Below are positions 42,763 to 51,455 of a stretch of DNA of 64,000 bases, piece by piece. Both the position numbers and the translations under genes were made by a program. The notes under the pieces were generated by a model. That model saw only the letters and a list, made by a program, of their open reading frames with translations, made no database searches and was not told where the DNA came from. Where the stretch lies: the NCBI GenBank assembly GCA_002382975.1, contig DFTB01000011.1:1-64000 (forward strand), in the 5' to 3' direction. This stretch comes from Fibrobacter sp. UBA4223. Lineage in GTDB: Bacteria > Fibrobacterota > Fibrobacteria > Fibrobacterales > Fibrobacteraceae. Within the stretch, counting starts at the first letter, position 1, and each line of letters opens with the position of its first letter.

Positions 42763-43449
42763 ATGCGTCCCGTCCGACTTGCGATATCGATCTTTTTTAT
42801 TGTAGTGTTTTTCCTTATTTGGGGGAGCGTAAGAGATGGTGGTCCATCAGGAATCAATTTTATTACTGTAATATCTTTTTTGGCAGTAATTCTTATTGTT
42901 CTCTTTATAGTATCCTTAATTGATGCGTTTATTCATGCCCCTGAAAATAAACGATTTTCTCCCCATAGGAATAAGTTTTACAGAAGGGGTAGATGGTTTA
43001 AAAGATATTATCAACGTCTGATATCAGAGAGAATCTATTTTGTTGATTCCGAATTACAAAACTTGCCCCAAAATGGATTGATTAGCGAAAATAGTGCTGA
43101 TTACATTATAAACAAAAAAGACTTTGAACGAAAAAATAATTACGATTCTAGATATATTGACAAAAATCGAAAAGTCCTTTTTTACTTATATGAAAACATA
43201 TGTCCGTTATGCCAAATTAAGCCATGCGAACACATTGATCATTTCTTCGTCCCCAAAAGCAAAGGCGGAAATCTTATCATGAAGCAAAAGAACGGAGAAT
43301 TAGTCAACAACGCAGTTCCATTGTGTGCTACTTGTAATCTAAGAAAAGGTAATCGAAGCTACACAAAGTTTTTCTCACCTTCACAAATAGAGTACATTTC
43401 TCATAGAAACGCGATTATGACATCTCTGATACGCAAGTATCACACATAA
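42763..43449 (+). CDS. HNH-type nuclease-like membrane protein
   Basis: 228 residues. Two N-terminal membrane helices (about 5-22 and 32-53), then a basic cytoplasmic region with an HNH-like core: CPLCQIKPCEHIDHFFVPKS (split), NNAVPLCATCNLRKGNRSY, i.e. paired CxxC knuckles, the DH pair and Asn. Much more AT-rich than its neighbours, suggesting transfer. TATATT at 42743-42748. It is inserted between an intact and a decayed copy of the zinc-ribbon gene. Defence role possible, unproven. Confidence 0.8.
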   Translation: MRPVRLAISIFFIVVFFLIWGSVRDGGPSGINFITVISFLAVILIVLFIVSLIDAFIHAPENKRFSPHRNKFYRRGRWFKRYYQRLISERIYFVDSELQNLPQNGLISENSADYIINKKDFERKNNYDSRYIDKNRKVLFYLYENICPLCQIKPCEHIDHFFVPKSKGGNLIMKQKNGELVNNAVPLCATCNLRKGNRSYTKFFSPSQIEYISHRNAIMTSLIRKYHT

Positions 43450-43461
43450 AGTGAATTACAC

Positions 43462-43538
43462 CTGCAAAATGTGGCAGTGACAAGACCGAAGACTTACTCA
43501 TAGTGGTGGTCTCTGGTGGGAAATTGGGGAAGAAATAG
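43462..43538 (+). pseudogene. Decayed copy of the zinc-ribbon gene
   Basis: Bases 43470-43538 read CGSDKTEDLLIVVVSGGKLGKK then stop, matching CGCDKPED and LLVVIAGGKMRKK of the 42535 gene with the middle deleted. Confidence 0.85.
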
Positions 43539-43596
43539 CGAAAAAATCAAATTATTTCGCGTTTCTCGTACATTTTGTATCAATTTTGCGAAATAT

Positions 43597-43685
43597 TTAT
43601 CGCCGTCAACAAATTTTATCGCCATCTTTTTATCGCCGTTTTCTGGATTTATCGCCGACAGAGGCGATAATTTTAGTGGCGATAA
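43597..43685. promoter_or_regulatory. Six-copy TTATCGCC operator-like array
   Basis: TTATCGCC at 43597, 43616, 43630 and 43649 on the plus strand and as GGCGATAA at 43663 and 43678. Start-to-start spacing 19, 14, 19, 14, 15 bp. It lies just upstream of the promoter of the AAA+ gene. Confidence 0.9.
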
Positions 43686-43701
43686 ATTTGAAACAAAACA
43701 A

Positions 43702-43745
43702 TTTGTCCCAAAATACTTGACTTTTGTCCCAAGATTATTTATATT
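43702..43745 (+). promoter_or_regulatory. Promoter TTGACT-17-TATATT with TTTGTCCCAA pair
   Basis: -35 TTGACT 43717-43722, -10 TATATT 43740-43745. TTTGTCCCAA occurs twice (about 43702 and 43723), flanking the -35. The ATG at 43769 has AAGGTAGG upstream. Confidence 0.75.
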
Positions 43746-43768
43746 AGGGAATAAGGTAGGTCCAGTCC

Positions 43769-44944
43769 ATGAAAAAGAAGAATGTTATCAATCTGATTCG
43801 CTATTACGCCGAAAAAAACGACCCCGCATTCCGCGAGGAGGCATACGAAATAGCCCGGGATTTTGACGCTAGCGGCGATTTTCAGCTTTCAGAATACATC
43901 ATGGCCCTTATGTCCAGCGCGAACGCCTTTGTGCCGCAAATGCACGAAGACCAGATGACTTTTTTCCGCAAGGTCGCCCCTTCGCACGATTCGCTGCCGC
44001 TCCCTACGCCCATTGAAAAGGACATTATCGGAATCATCAACGCCATCCAGCGGAACATGGGAATCAACAAGTTCCTGTTCCAGGGCGCACCCGGAACAGG
44101 CAAGACCGAATCCGTGCGGCAGATTGCCCGTATTCTGGAACGCGACCTGTTCTGCGTAGATTTCGACACCATCATCGACAGCAAACTCGGTCAAACACAA
44201 AAGAACATCGCCGCATTGTTCGACGAACTGAATCATTTTGCGCACCCCGAAAAAATTCTCGTCTTGTTCGACGAGATAGACGCCATCGCTCTCGACAGAA
44301 CTAACTCCCACGACCTTCGCGAAATGGGCCGCGCCACGTCGGCCATTCTCAAGGGCTTCGACAACCTGAACGAACAGATTACCATCATCGCCACGACGAA
44401 TCTTTTCAAGCATTTTGACAAGGACCTTTCTCGCCGTTTTGATTCCATTGTCGATTTCAACAGATACACTCAAGATGACCTACAGGAAATCGCGGAATCC
44501 ATCCTGAACAATTTTCTCGATGATTTCAAAATTGCAGGCCGAAACCCGCGCCTATTCCGAAAGATTATCAGCTTGAACAAGAAATTGCCCTACCCTGCTG
44601 ACCTGAGAAAAATTATCAAGGCAGACATCACATTCAGCGACGCAACCATTGAATGCGACTATCTCAAGAACATTTACAAGTCATTCGTCGGCAGCACCCC
44701 CGACGACTTGCATAAATTGCAAACGCAGGGCTTCACCGTCCGCGAAATCGAAATACTCTCCGGCATTTCCAAAAGCCAAGTATCACGAATCTTGAATGGC
44801 GATGGACAAATAAAAATCGCCCCCAAGGAACACCAGAAACGCCGTTCCTTGAACGCAACCAATTTACTCTTTCACAAGCCCCAAAAGAAAATCAACCTTG
44901 CAGAAGTGTACCGCAAGGCTGAAGAAGAAATCGTGTGGAGATAA
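43769..44944 (+). CDS. AAA+ ATPase with C-terminal helix-turn-helix
   Basis: 391 residues. Walker A GAPGTGKT (106-113), Walker B ILVLFDEIDAI (163-173), sensor ATTN (208-211), arginine-finger region DLSRRFDSIV. A helix-turn-helix-like segment follows (about 322-343, FTVREIEILSGISKSQVSRIL). Similar ATPases pair with subtilase-like proteases in IetAS-type loci, but no protease gene is next to it here. The six-site array upstream may be bound by its own C-terminal domain. Confidence 0.88.
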   Translation: MKKKNVINLIRYYAEKNDPAFREEAYEIARDFDASGDFQLSEYIMALMSSANAFVPQMHEDQMTFFRKVAPSHDSLPLPTPIEKDIIGIINAIQRNMGINKFLFQGAPGTGKTESVRQIARILERDLFCVDFDTIIDSKLGQTQKNIAALFDELNHFAHPEKILVLFDEIDAIALDRTNSHDLREMGRATSAILKGFDNLNEQITIIATTNLFKHFDKDLSRRFDSIVDFNRYTQDDLQEIAESILNNFLDDFKIAGRNPRLFRKIISLNKKLPYPADLRKIIKADITFSDATIECDYLKNIYKSFVGSTPDDLHKLQTQGFTVREIEILSGISKSQVSRILNGDGQIKIAPKEHQKRRSLNATNLLFHKPQKKINLAEVYRKAEEEIVWR

Positions 44945-45434
44945 GGAAAGCCGAACCAGCATTACTAGTTCGGCATCATCTTTAGTGTTTCTTACGAACA
45001 GGTATTTTCCATGCTTTGTGACCGTAATCCCACGCATCCAAAACTCGATTTGAGTTTTTTACGCGACGGAATCGAACAAAGATGAATCCATATTTCGCAG
45101 GCGAGGGCCTTTCTAAAGGCGAAATGGGGGATAACATATTGTTTCACTCCAAACATAAGGTTAAATGAAACCCCGAACAAAGGCCCCATCAACAACTTTC
45201 GGAAGGAAACCAATCTATATTTGGGTTGGGTCATCAAAACAACCCATATAGGTCGGCTTTGTTCGAACCTCTCGGGAACGCAACTGCAATTGCGTTCCCT
45301 TTCTGTATCATAAATATAGTAAAAATTTTTATCTAATGTGATTTTTTCACTTTTACATTTGCTTTTTGTTTGCTATTTTGTTAAATTAAATGATATAAAA
45401 GAGAAATTTCCACAACTAAACGCGGACGGAAGAT
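44945..45434. other. 490-bp gap with candidate small RNA
   Basis: No convincing gene; an 81-codon minus-strand frame has no homology I recognise and poor codon use. The right half holds the candidate RNA listed next, and the last 130 bp are very AT-rich leader of the AAA15 gene. Confidence 0.5.
45216..45305 (+). ncRNA. Candidate small RNA with terminator
   Basis: TATATT (45216-45221), a GGGTTG/CAACCC stem (45223-45245) and a perfect terminator hairpin GGGAACGCAA-CTGCAA-TTGCGTTCCC (45274-45299) followed by TTT. No -35 hexamer is clear. Confidence 0.35.
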
Positions 45435-46781
45435 ATGCTGATACGTTTTAATGTCAAGAATTTCCTCTCTTTCGATTCAGAAGATCGTGCAACCCACGAT
45501 ACTTCTAGCCAGGAATTTTCGATGATTCCCGGGAAAGTCCGTAGCAAAGAAGACCACATTCTCAAGACCGGCAAGCAAAACCTGCTCAAGTTCGCCGCCA
45601 TTTACGGTGCTAATGCGGCAGGAAAGTCCAACCTGATTAAGGCGATGGCGTTCTTCAAAAATTGCACCTTAAGCGGAACCGCCCTACCTCAAGACGCCAA
45701 CCTGTATTGCAAGACCGATCCGAATAACAAAGACAAAACCAGTTATTTTGAAGCAGAATTCATCGTCAATGATGAAGTGTTTGCGTATGGTTTCGAAATT
45801 ATTTTAAGTACCGGATTATTTGTTTCCGAATGGCTCTGCAAGCTCACCCCCTCTAAAGAAGAATATCTTTTCAAGAAAGAGGACTCCCAGCATGGCTACG
45901 AATTCGGCGGGCCGCTCGCAAAAAACGAGATGCTCAAAGTTCTTGTTTCCAGTTTCTATGGAAGCAACGGACTCTTCTTGAATTTTATCAACCGCACCAT
46001 GGCCGGTTTTTACAAGACCAACCCGCAAGCGGAAGTTTTACGAACTGCATTCAACTGGATAGCGAACAACCTGGATATCAACTACCCGGCCAACCCTCTT
46101 TCGACTTCTTCTTTCCTTGCAAACGAAGAGGCGCTTTGCCAAGCTTCGAAACTATTGAAGGCATTCGGTACCGGAATCGAAGATGTCAAGTCCGTCCAGG
46201 TCCCCTTGGAAAAAGTCGCCCCGTTCTTCCCGCCGCTCTGGCTTCAAAACGTAGCCAAGCAAATGGAAATGAGCAACACTCCCAAGAACGATATTTTCAT
46301 CAGGGATAGAAACGAAATTTTCGTAGTGAAGATGGAACGCGGGAAAAAGGACAAGGCGTATTCCATCCAGTTCAAGCATAACTTCCAGAATGCAACCTTG
46401 TTCAAGATGGCTGAAGAATCCGACGGCACCGCGCGTCTTTTTGACCTTCTCGAAATATTGCTTTCAAAATCCAACAAAACCTATGTTATCGATGAACTGG
46501 ACCGTTGCCTGCATCCATGCCTTTCATATCAGTTCGTGAAGGCGTTCTTTGAATATTCCAAGAACCGCAACGTCCAATTGATTGTGACCACCCACGAATC
46601 ACGCCTGATGGACTTCGATTTGTTGCGTCGTGACGAAATCTGGTTTGTTGACAAGGACCAGAGCGGAGCAAGCAACATCTACTCGCTGGAAGAATACAAC
46701 GAACGCTTCGACAAGAAAATAGACAAGGCATATCTCGAAGGCCGTTATGGCGGCGTGCCGCTGTTTAATTTTAAGTTGTAG
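45435..46781 (+). CDS. AAA15-family ATPase
   Basis: 448 residues. ABC/SMC-like ATPase: N-terminal MLIRFNVKNFLSF, Walker A GANAAGKSN (about 56-64), a long central insert, Walker B-like VIDELDRCLHP and the switch VTTHESRLMDF. The family (RloA/AAA_21-type) is frequent in abortive-infection and restriction loci, often with RloB; no RloB-like gene is here. Stands alone, convergent with the Panacea pair. Confidence 0.88.
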   Translation: MLIRFNVKNFLSFDSEDRATHDTSSQEFSMIPGKVRSKEDHILKTGKQNLLKFAAIYGANAAGKSNLIKAMAFFKNCTLSGTALPQDANLYCKTDPNNKDKTSYFEAEFIVNDEVFAYGFEIILSTGLFVSEWLCKLTPSKEEYLFKKEDSQHGYEFGGPLAKNEMLKVLVSSFYGSNGLFLNFINRTMAGFYKTNPQAEVLRTAFNWIANNLDINYPANPLSTSSFLANEEALCQASKLLKAFGTGIEDVKSVQVPLEKVAPFFPPLWLQNVAKQMEMSNTPKNDIFIRDRNEIFVVKMERGKKDKAYSIQFKHNFQNATLFKMAEESDGTARLFDLLEILLSKSNKTYVIDELDRCLHPCLSYQFVKAFFEYSKNRNVQLIVTTHESRLMDFDLLRRDEIWFVDKDQSGASNIYSLEEYNERFDKKIDKAYLEGRYGGVPLFNFKL

Positions 46782-46806
46782 AGACTTTTTGAATGAAGCT
46801 TTCAGG

Positions 46807-47298
46807 CTATACTTCCGGCACTTCGAAAGAATTTATCCCATACACTTTCTTCAGGTGTTCATCAATGAACTCTGAATCTTTCAATTTCTGCATCATGATG
46901 CACAGGTCGTAAGTGTTCAGGCGACCTTTCTTTTCGGCTTTCCTTGCAACAATCTTGCGGACTTTGAGTTCCTTAATTTCAAAACAGTCCAGCCAGCTGT
47001 CGTATTCCAAGAAATTGGCGTAGTTCTTTTGAGAAAGCAAGTACTGTTCTTTTTGCCATTCAGGATCGTTGGAATAATCGTTTTCTGAATTTATCAGAAC
47101 CGCAGCAATTTGTTTTCTATCCGACTTGGCACCAGATACGACCACATATTTCAGCCTAGTAGGATACCCTTGGGTATTAATGCCATCGGCCTGATCCAAT
47201 TCCACATAGATAATATCGCCAACAGACAAGTCTTCGGCAGACTTTACAATACAAACTTCTTCATGAAGCTTGGCGAGAACTCCGTCTTTATCTTCCAC
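46807..47298 (-). CDS. Putative toxin of Panacea toxin-antitoxin pair
   Basis: 163 residues, GTG start sharing one base with the upstream stop (TAGTG). The N-terminal half (DLSVGDIIYVELDQAD, YPTRLKYVVVSGAK, AAVLINSE) is reminiscent of the MazF/PemK barrel, but I cannot assign it firmly. Position directly behind a Panacea-domain antitoxin is the main reason for calling it the toxin. Confidence 0.6.
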   Translation of the reverse strand: MEDKDGVLAKLHEEVCIVKSAEDLSVGDIIYVELDQADGINTQGYPTRLKYVVVSGAKSDRKQIAAVLINSENDYSNDPEWQKEQYLLSQKNYANFLEYDSWLDCFEIKELKVRKIVARKAEKKGRLNTYDLCIMMQKLKDSEFIDEHLKKVYGINSFEVPEV

Positions 47299-47861
47299 TA
47301 TGCAAGCTCAGCGACAAGAAGTTCTTTTTCGCGAATATACTCGATCATCTTGTCGGAAGCGTGACCGGACATCGCAATGTCGATATTCGTCATAATGTCT
47401 TGCTGAGGATCCTTTTTGGACCTTGCTACGACATTATGGTAAACATCATCGTGAGATTCCTCGGACAGGTCATAGGACTTTCTGTCTTTGCAGTAATCAA
47501 ACCACTTGTCGAGGCACTCGCGTTCCTTCTTTGCGATAAAATCCAGATTCGGCTCTCTCAAGGCATAGACCTTTTGGTCGATAACCTTGATAGACTCCAT
47601 GAACTCCTTCAAATCGGGAAAATCGTCACCCACCCCATCTTCGACATTCTTTATGACCTTGTCAGTCAATGTCGGAATCGGGCCATGCATTCTGGCCTTG
47701 AATGTTTCTGGGATGAGAGTCTTGCCAAAACGGCACAGGTAATCCCTCTGGGCAAAATAGATAATCTTGAAAAGCTTGATGTAGTCCACGCCGTCATCAA
47801 ACTTCTGCAATACATACAGTATTACATTCTCTATTTTTTGTATTTGCTCTAGAGTCTTCAT
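47298..47861 (-). CDS. Panacea-domain (DUF4065/SocA-like) antitoxin
   Basis: 187 residues from ATG 47861. Panacea hallmark near the N-terminus: KLFKIIYFAQRDYLCRFGKTLI and ARMHGPIPTLTDKV, then a long helical segment. Panacea antitoxins neutralise many unrelated toxins. The promoter is TTGACA (47896-47901) - 17 bp - TATCTT (47873-47878), and the ATG is 11 nt after the -10, so the leader is only a few bases. The GTTTGACAAAC palindrome over the -35 is a likely operator. Confidence 0.85.
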   Translation of the reverse strand: MKTLEQIQKIENVILYVLQKFDDGVDYIKLFKIIYFAQRDYLCRFGKTLIPETFKARMHGPIPTLTDKVIKNVEDGVGDDFPDLKEFMESIKVIDQKVYALREPNLDFIAKKERECLDKWFDYCKDRKSYDLSEESHDDVYHNVVARSKKDPQQDIMTNIDIAMSGHASDKMIEYIREKELLVAELA

Positions 47862-48174
47862 TTTACGCCACAAAGATAGAGTTAAAAACGACGTTTGTCA
47901 AACCTTATGGCGTGACAAAAACGCATTTTCACCCTAAAAATATATAATTTCACATGTCACAAACTGACAAAATCGCATTTTTTTGAAAAAAAGAACCGTT
48001 ATCCGTGACCTTGACAGCAAACGCCTCGTCAATATTCCTAGGGAGATTGCCGCCGTCGATATATTCGCGGATTTTGCAACTGAGCTTGTCTTGGTCCAAA
48101 AGTTCACCCATGGGCTGCTGGGAACCAGGCCAAATCATGCTACGCGCGCGAGGAATTGTAAGGAATGGAAAAAA
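47862..48174. other. Gap with antitoxin promoter and possible gene remnant
   Basis: Promoter of the Panacea pair at 47873-47901. Bases about 47950-48160 on the minus strand keep a GC-richer frame (GELLDQDKLSCKIREYIDGG, NLPRNIDEAFAVKVTDNGS) that looks like an internal piece of a larger gene, family unrecognised. Confidence 0.4.
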
Positions 48175-49128
48175 TTAAGATTTTTTTTCACAGAAAAATT
48201 CAATACCCTGGCCCTTTAAAATAGCATTCTTAAATTTAAAAACTTTTCTCTTATTTCCATCAATAGGTTTATCAACAGGCTGGCTCCAAAAGCATTGATT
48301 TAAAGAAAAAGAATAACCCTCAGGGTAGTTAACTTGTATTTCCAAATCTGTTAAAGGTTCATTCGCAAAGTGCGTCTCATAAATAAAATTATTTGTAAAG
48401 GTTTGCTCAATTATTTTTATAATCTCAACAGATTTTCGACCTTCAATTTCAATGTTTTCTTCCACGGCCGCGCTACATTCGCAATGATCAATTTCGTTAG
48501 AGTCGTAAATTATATTAAAGCCCTTTCCATCATTTTTGTCATATTGCAAACTTACAACTCGAGTTTTCATATAACTATTTAAAAGACCTTTTACTTTTAT
48601 AGGTTCCGTTTGTTTTTCTGTTGATAAATTTTCTACACTGTAGGATATTGTACGAGTCATCACCAATTTCCCAGCTTTTTCTTCTATATCATAAATCCAT
48701 TTAGCATTCCTCCGAATTAGTTTGCAATTTAAAACATCATTTTTTACAATTTCAAAAAAAGACGGATCTATAATTTGTTTAAAAATTGAATATACAGCGT
48801 TCTCGGCCGTATCATTCTGAAAACTAAGCAATTCATTCTTCAATTGTTCATTCTCTTGTTTTGTAAAATTATTCACAAAAAACATGGTTATAATAAGCGT
48901 AATACCAAAAGGAATCACTGCTGATGAAATAAACTCCGCTATTGGGTAAATAATTTTAGGAAAGACATAATCTTTCGTTACAGGTTGATGATCGCTATCC
49001 AATGTTAGAATTTGCTTCGGAACAAATTCAACATCTCCAAAATAAATGGAGATCAGCAATCCTATAAAAATCATAACTATACCAATAATGACATAATGAC
49101 TTTTCAAAACATCTACCATTTTTTCCAT
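48175..49128 (-). CDS. Hypothetical two-helix membrane protein
   Basis: 317 residues. Membrane helices at about 12-29 and 66-86, a short coiled coil (KQENEQLKNELLSFQND), then a soluble strand-rich domain of about 220 residues with an HCEC pair. AGAGGAAG upstream of the ATG. AT-rich like the next five genes upstream. Last gene of the candidate module; layout (two helices plus soluble domain) resembles membrane effectors or sensors of defence systems, but no family is recognised. Confidence 0.65.
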   Translation of the reverse strand: MEKMVDVLKSHYVIIGIVMIFIGLLISIYFGDVEFVPKQILTLDSDHQPVTKDYVFPKIIYPIAEFISSAVIPFGITLIITMFFVNNFTKQENEQLKNELLSFQNDTAENAVYSIFKQIIDPSFFEIVKNDVLNCKLIRRNAKWIYDIEEKAGKLVMTRTISYSVENLSTEKQTEPIKVKGLLNSYMKTRVVSLQYDKNDGKGFNIIYDSNEIDHCECSAAVEENIEIEGRKSVEIIKIIEQTFTNNFIYETHFANEPLTDLEIQVNYPEGYSFSLNQCFWSQPVDKPIDGNKRKVFKFKNAILKGQGIEFFCEKKS

Positions 49129-49194
49129 ACTTTGCTTCCTCTACTGTTAGATAAAACTATAACATCACTCCATTTCATGAAAATAATTCCAATG

Positions 49195-50019
49195 TTAATC
49201 GTTCCTCACTCTTCGCAAAAAATCATATTTCAGCTTTCGAATTAGAGAATCCTCATCAAGATAGAGTGTATAATAATTTATATTCATTTTCGCCAATTCT
49301 TCCATGATATCTTTCTTGACATCACCAGCAATTTCAATCTCAAACAGCATCTGATTTTCAATATTTATACCATCTTTTCCCTCACCCATATAAGGATTTT
49401 CCCATTCTAAGAAAGAAGAAAATGGAATAAAAAGCCATTCTGAATGGTCATTAACTCTTTGAAATTGAACAGTTAATAGATATTCAGATTGTTGAGCAAT
49501 ATGACGACGATCTGATTCTAAATAATGACCAATTCGATGTAATTCAGGATGACCCGACACGCTCGTAGAACCAAAATCTCCTCGAAAAACAAAGACCTTC
49601 GCATCCGTTCTTTCATCCAAGTCTTCGCAAGCAAAGAAAAGAGCAACATATTCAGACTGGGTAACATCAATCAATGGAGTTGGAAAACCATGGTGACGTA
49701 AATACGATAAGTATTCAATATCAGGAAAGTTGCTGAAACTTATTTCTCTATAATCAGAAAAATTAAAATCATATCCATTTTCATTTAGGTTTCTTTTAAA
49801 ATGATGCCCTAAAGAATTAATTTCTGGCTTAAGATAATCTATAGATCTATAATACTCTTTTAAAAAAACTCGATTAATCCCAGCCCTTTCTAAAGTAGAT
49901 CGAATCGTCCACGCAGAATTTCCTTGGCCACGAAAAGCCATCGAATGCTCAAATTTATTCCAATCACGAATTTTTTCAATACAGTCTATATATTCTTTAA
50001 TTGATGCGATTTTATTCAT
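49195..50019 (-). CDS. FRG-domain protein
   Basis: 274 residues. FRG domain: AFRGQGNSAWTIRSTLER near the start and RHHGFPTPLIDVTQSEYVALFFAC in the middle, both hallmarks; VFRGDF follows. The domain is found in phage-defence and toxin contexts and is suspected to act on nucleotides or NAD-like substrates; chemistry is not settled. 66 bp upstream of the 48175 gene and 4 bp from the next gene upstream. Confidence 0.88.
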   Translation of the reverse strand: MNKIASIKEYIDCIEKIRDWNKFEHSMAFRGQGNSAWTIRSTLERAGINRVFLKEYYRSIDYLKPEINSLGHHFKRNLNENGYDFNFSDYREISFSNFPDIEYLSYLRHHGFPTPLIDVTQSEYVALFFACEDLDERTDAKVFVFRGDFGSTSVSGHPELHRIGHYLESDRRHIAQQSEYLLTVQFQRVNDHSEWLFIPFSSFLEWENPYMGEGKDGINIENQMLFEIEIAGDVKKDIMEELAKMNINYYTLYLDEDSLIRKLKYDFLRRVRND

Positions 50020-50023
50020 TTCA

Positions 50024-50875
50024 TCATGCCTTAAAAAGGTCTTTCATTTCCGTTCCAAAAGACTTGCAAAATGTGTTTAATCCTTCAAAATCCGATAAAT
50101 CAGAACCAGGATATCTTTTTGAAAAAGCGTCCGTATACACTTTAAAATCAAAAGCTATATCGTGGAACACCTTCTTATATGATTTTAGATAATTTGAATT
50201 CAAAGACTGACCAATAAACAGCCACACTTTTTCAGTAATCATCCATAATAGAAGATCATCCCTTTGATTGTCATTAGCATTTTCTAGATAATTGTGTATA
50301 AATAATAAAAAATATTCAAACTGGTTAAGTGAAAAGCCGTTTTGTATTTTTTTAAATTCAAAAAAGATTTTCATCTTACATTCAACATTTTTAACATCAT
50401 TTGCTATACTTGCATTATAAGTTATCATATCGCCGTTATACTTATTTAACAGTTCTTCCATATTATTTTTAGCATCCTCAACTTCATCCGCAACCTGTTT
50501 TACAACAGCCAATTCATTTCTTATTATTTCAATTTCTTTTTCACTCTTTTCTTTAATCTCTTTAATTTTATCTTCAAATTTACTGTGGTCAAACCAATAC
50601 TTTATAAGAATCATCGCCACAGCAAAAGTCACTAGTGCAGAAAAAATCCCCACATGAATTGCAAGAACTTTATCCAACGATTTATCAAAAAACTCGTACC
50701 AATATTTTACTGACGCCGTATCTAACATCAGAGAGTCAAATTCACCTATTTTATTTGATATCAAACTATCAAACAAATTACTAGCAGCATGTTCTTTAGC
50801 TTTCAAAACAGAATCAACAGCAATCTTACAATATTTTTCCACACATATCGGATTGAATTCAACACAATAACACAT
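50024..50875 (-). CDS. Hypothetical membrane/coiled-coil protein
   Basis: 283 residues. Short N-terminal Cys-containing segment, one strong membrane helix (about 70-93, VLAIHVGIFSALVTFAVAMIL), a coiled coil (about 100-150) and a helical C-terminal domain. GGAG before the ATG. Tightly packed with neighbours (1 bp and 4 bp gaps), so one transcript. No family recognised. Confidence 0.65.
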   Translation of the reverse strand: MCYCVEFNPICVEKYCKIAVDSVLKAKEHAASNLFDSLISNKIGEFDSLMLDTASVKYWYEFFDKSLDKVLAIHVGIFSALVTFAVAMILIKYWFDHSKFEDKIKEIKEKSEKEIEIIRNELAVVKQVADEVEDAKNNMEELLNKYNGDMITYNASIANDVKNVECKMKIFFEFKKIQNGFSLNQFEYFLLFIHNYLENANDNQRDDLLLWMITEKVWLFIGQSLNSNYLKSYKKVFHDIAFDFKVYTDAFSKRYPGSDLSDFEGLNTFCKSFGTEMKDLFKA

Positions 50876-50876
50876 T

Positions 50877-51110
50877 TTAGTTTCTCCACAGTAATACTAC
50901 ATAAGCAAATTTAACTAGAATGAGAAAACAGCACCAAGTAGCAAATATAACCACCAGCAATGTACCCAATTTGAACAGAGACGGCATAACTTTTCTTTTT
51001 AGGAAAAATTTTAAAACTTTAATTTTTTCTTTGAAAAACTTCACCAATGCCCATTCTTTTTTGACAAGGCGAAAGCGCTGATTCATAAAAGTTTTATAAT
51101 GCAGGAACAT
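50877..51110 (-). CDS. Small basic membrane protein
   Basis: 77 residues; very basic N-terminal half and one membrane helix (LGTLLVVIFATWCCFLILVKFAYVV, split). Gap of 1 bp to the next gene, 28 bp from the previous. A later ATG (51086) is an alternative start. Unknown. Confidence 0.55.
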   Translation of the reverse strand: MFLHYKTFMNQRFRLVKKEWALVKFFKEKIKVLKFFLKRKVMPSLFKLGTLLVVIFATWCCFLILVKFAYVVLLWRN

Positions 51111-51138
51111 TTATCTTTCCCTTTACGCAGTCACAAAG

Positions 51139-51441
51139 CTATAATTTAATTATCGGTTCTAAATGAGGGTGTCCCACAGTAGCATCTAATTGAAGAATCA
51201 TCTTTTGCATCGCGACCTCAGCATTGCCCTCTGGAACAAATAAATGACGGGAAATAATTCTAGGGGCAGACGGCGATTGTTGAAAAATCGACGCCATTCC
51301 ATTTTTCACATTATACCCACCAGCCATTATAGCAATGGGGTGAACATATTCATTATCCGGTACATTTGATGTCGCAATTACATAATAGTACACATCCAAC
51401 GAATATGCAATTCTCCAATGTAATCGATTCAAATCATTCAT
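51139..51441 (-). CDS. Hypothetical small soluble protein
   Basis: 100 residues, preceded by AAAGGAAA. No signal, membrane helix or motif I recognise; strand-rich, ends HPHLEPIIKL. Lies 14 bp after the HEPN-motif gene, same operon. Confidence 0.6.
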   Translation of the reverse strand: MNDLNRLHWRIAYSLDVYYYVIATSNVPDNEYVHPIAIMAGGYNVKNGMASIFQQSPSAPRIISRHLFVPEGNAEVAMQKMILQLDATVGHPHLEPIIKL

Positions 51442-51455
51442 TTTTATTTCCTTTT

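Noticed and set aside
43769..44944. Complete IetAS-type defence pair
   Set aside because: The ATPase fits loosely, but no subtilase-like protease gene is adjacent.
44992..45237. 81-codon minus-strand gene
   Set aside because: No ribosome-binding site, no homology recognised and low-quality composition.
45255..45300. tRNA suggested by GTTCGAACC
   Set aside because: No acceptor, anticodon or T stem can be formed on either strand.
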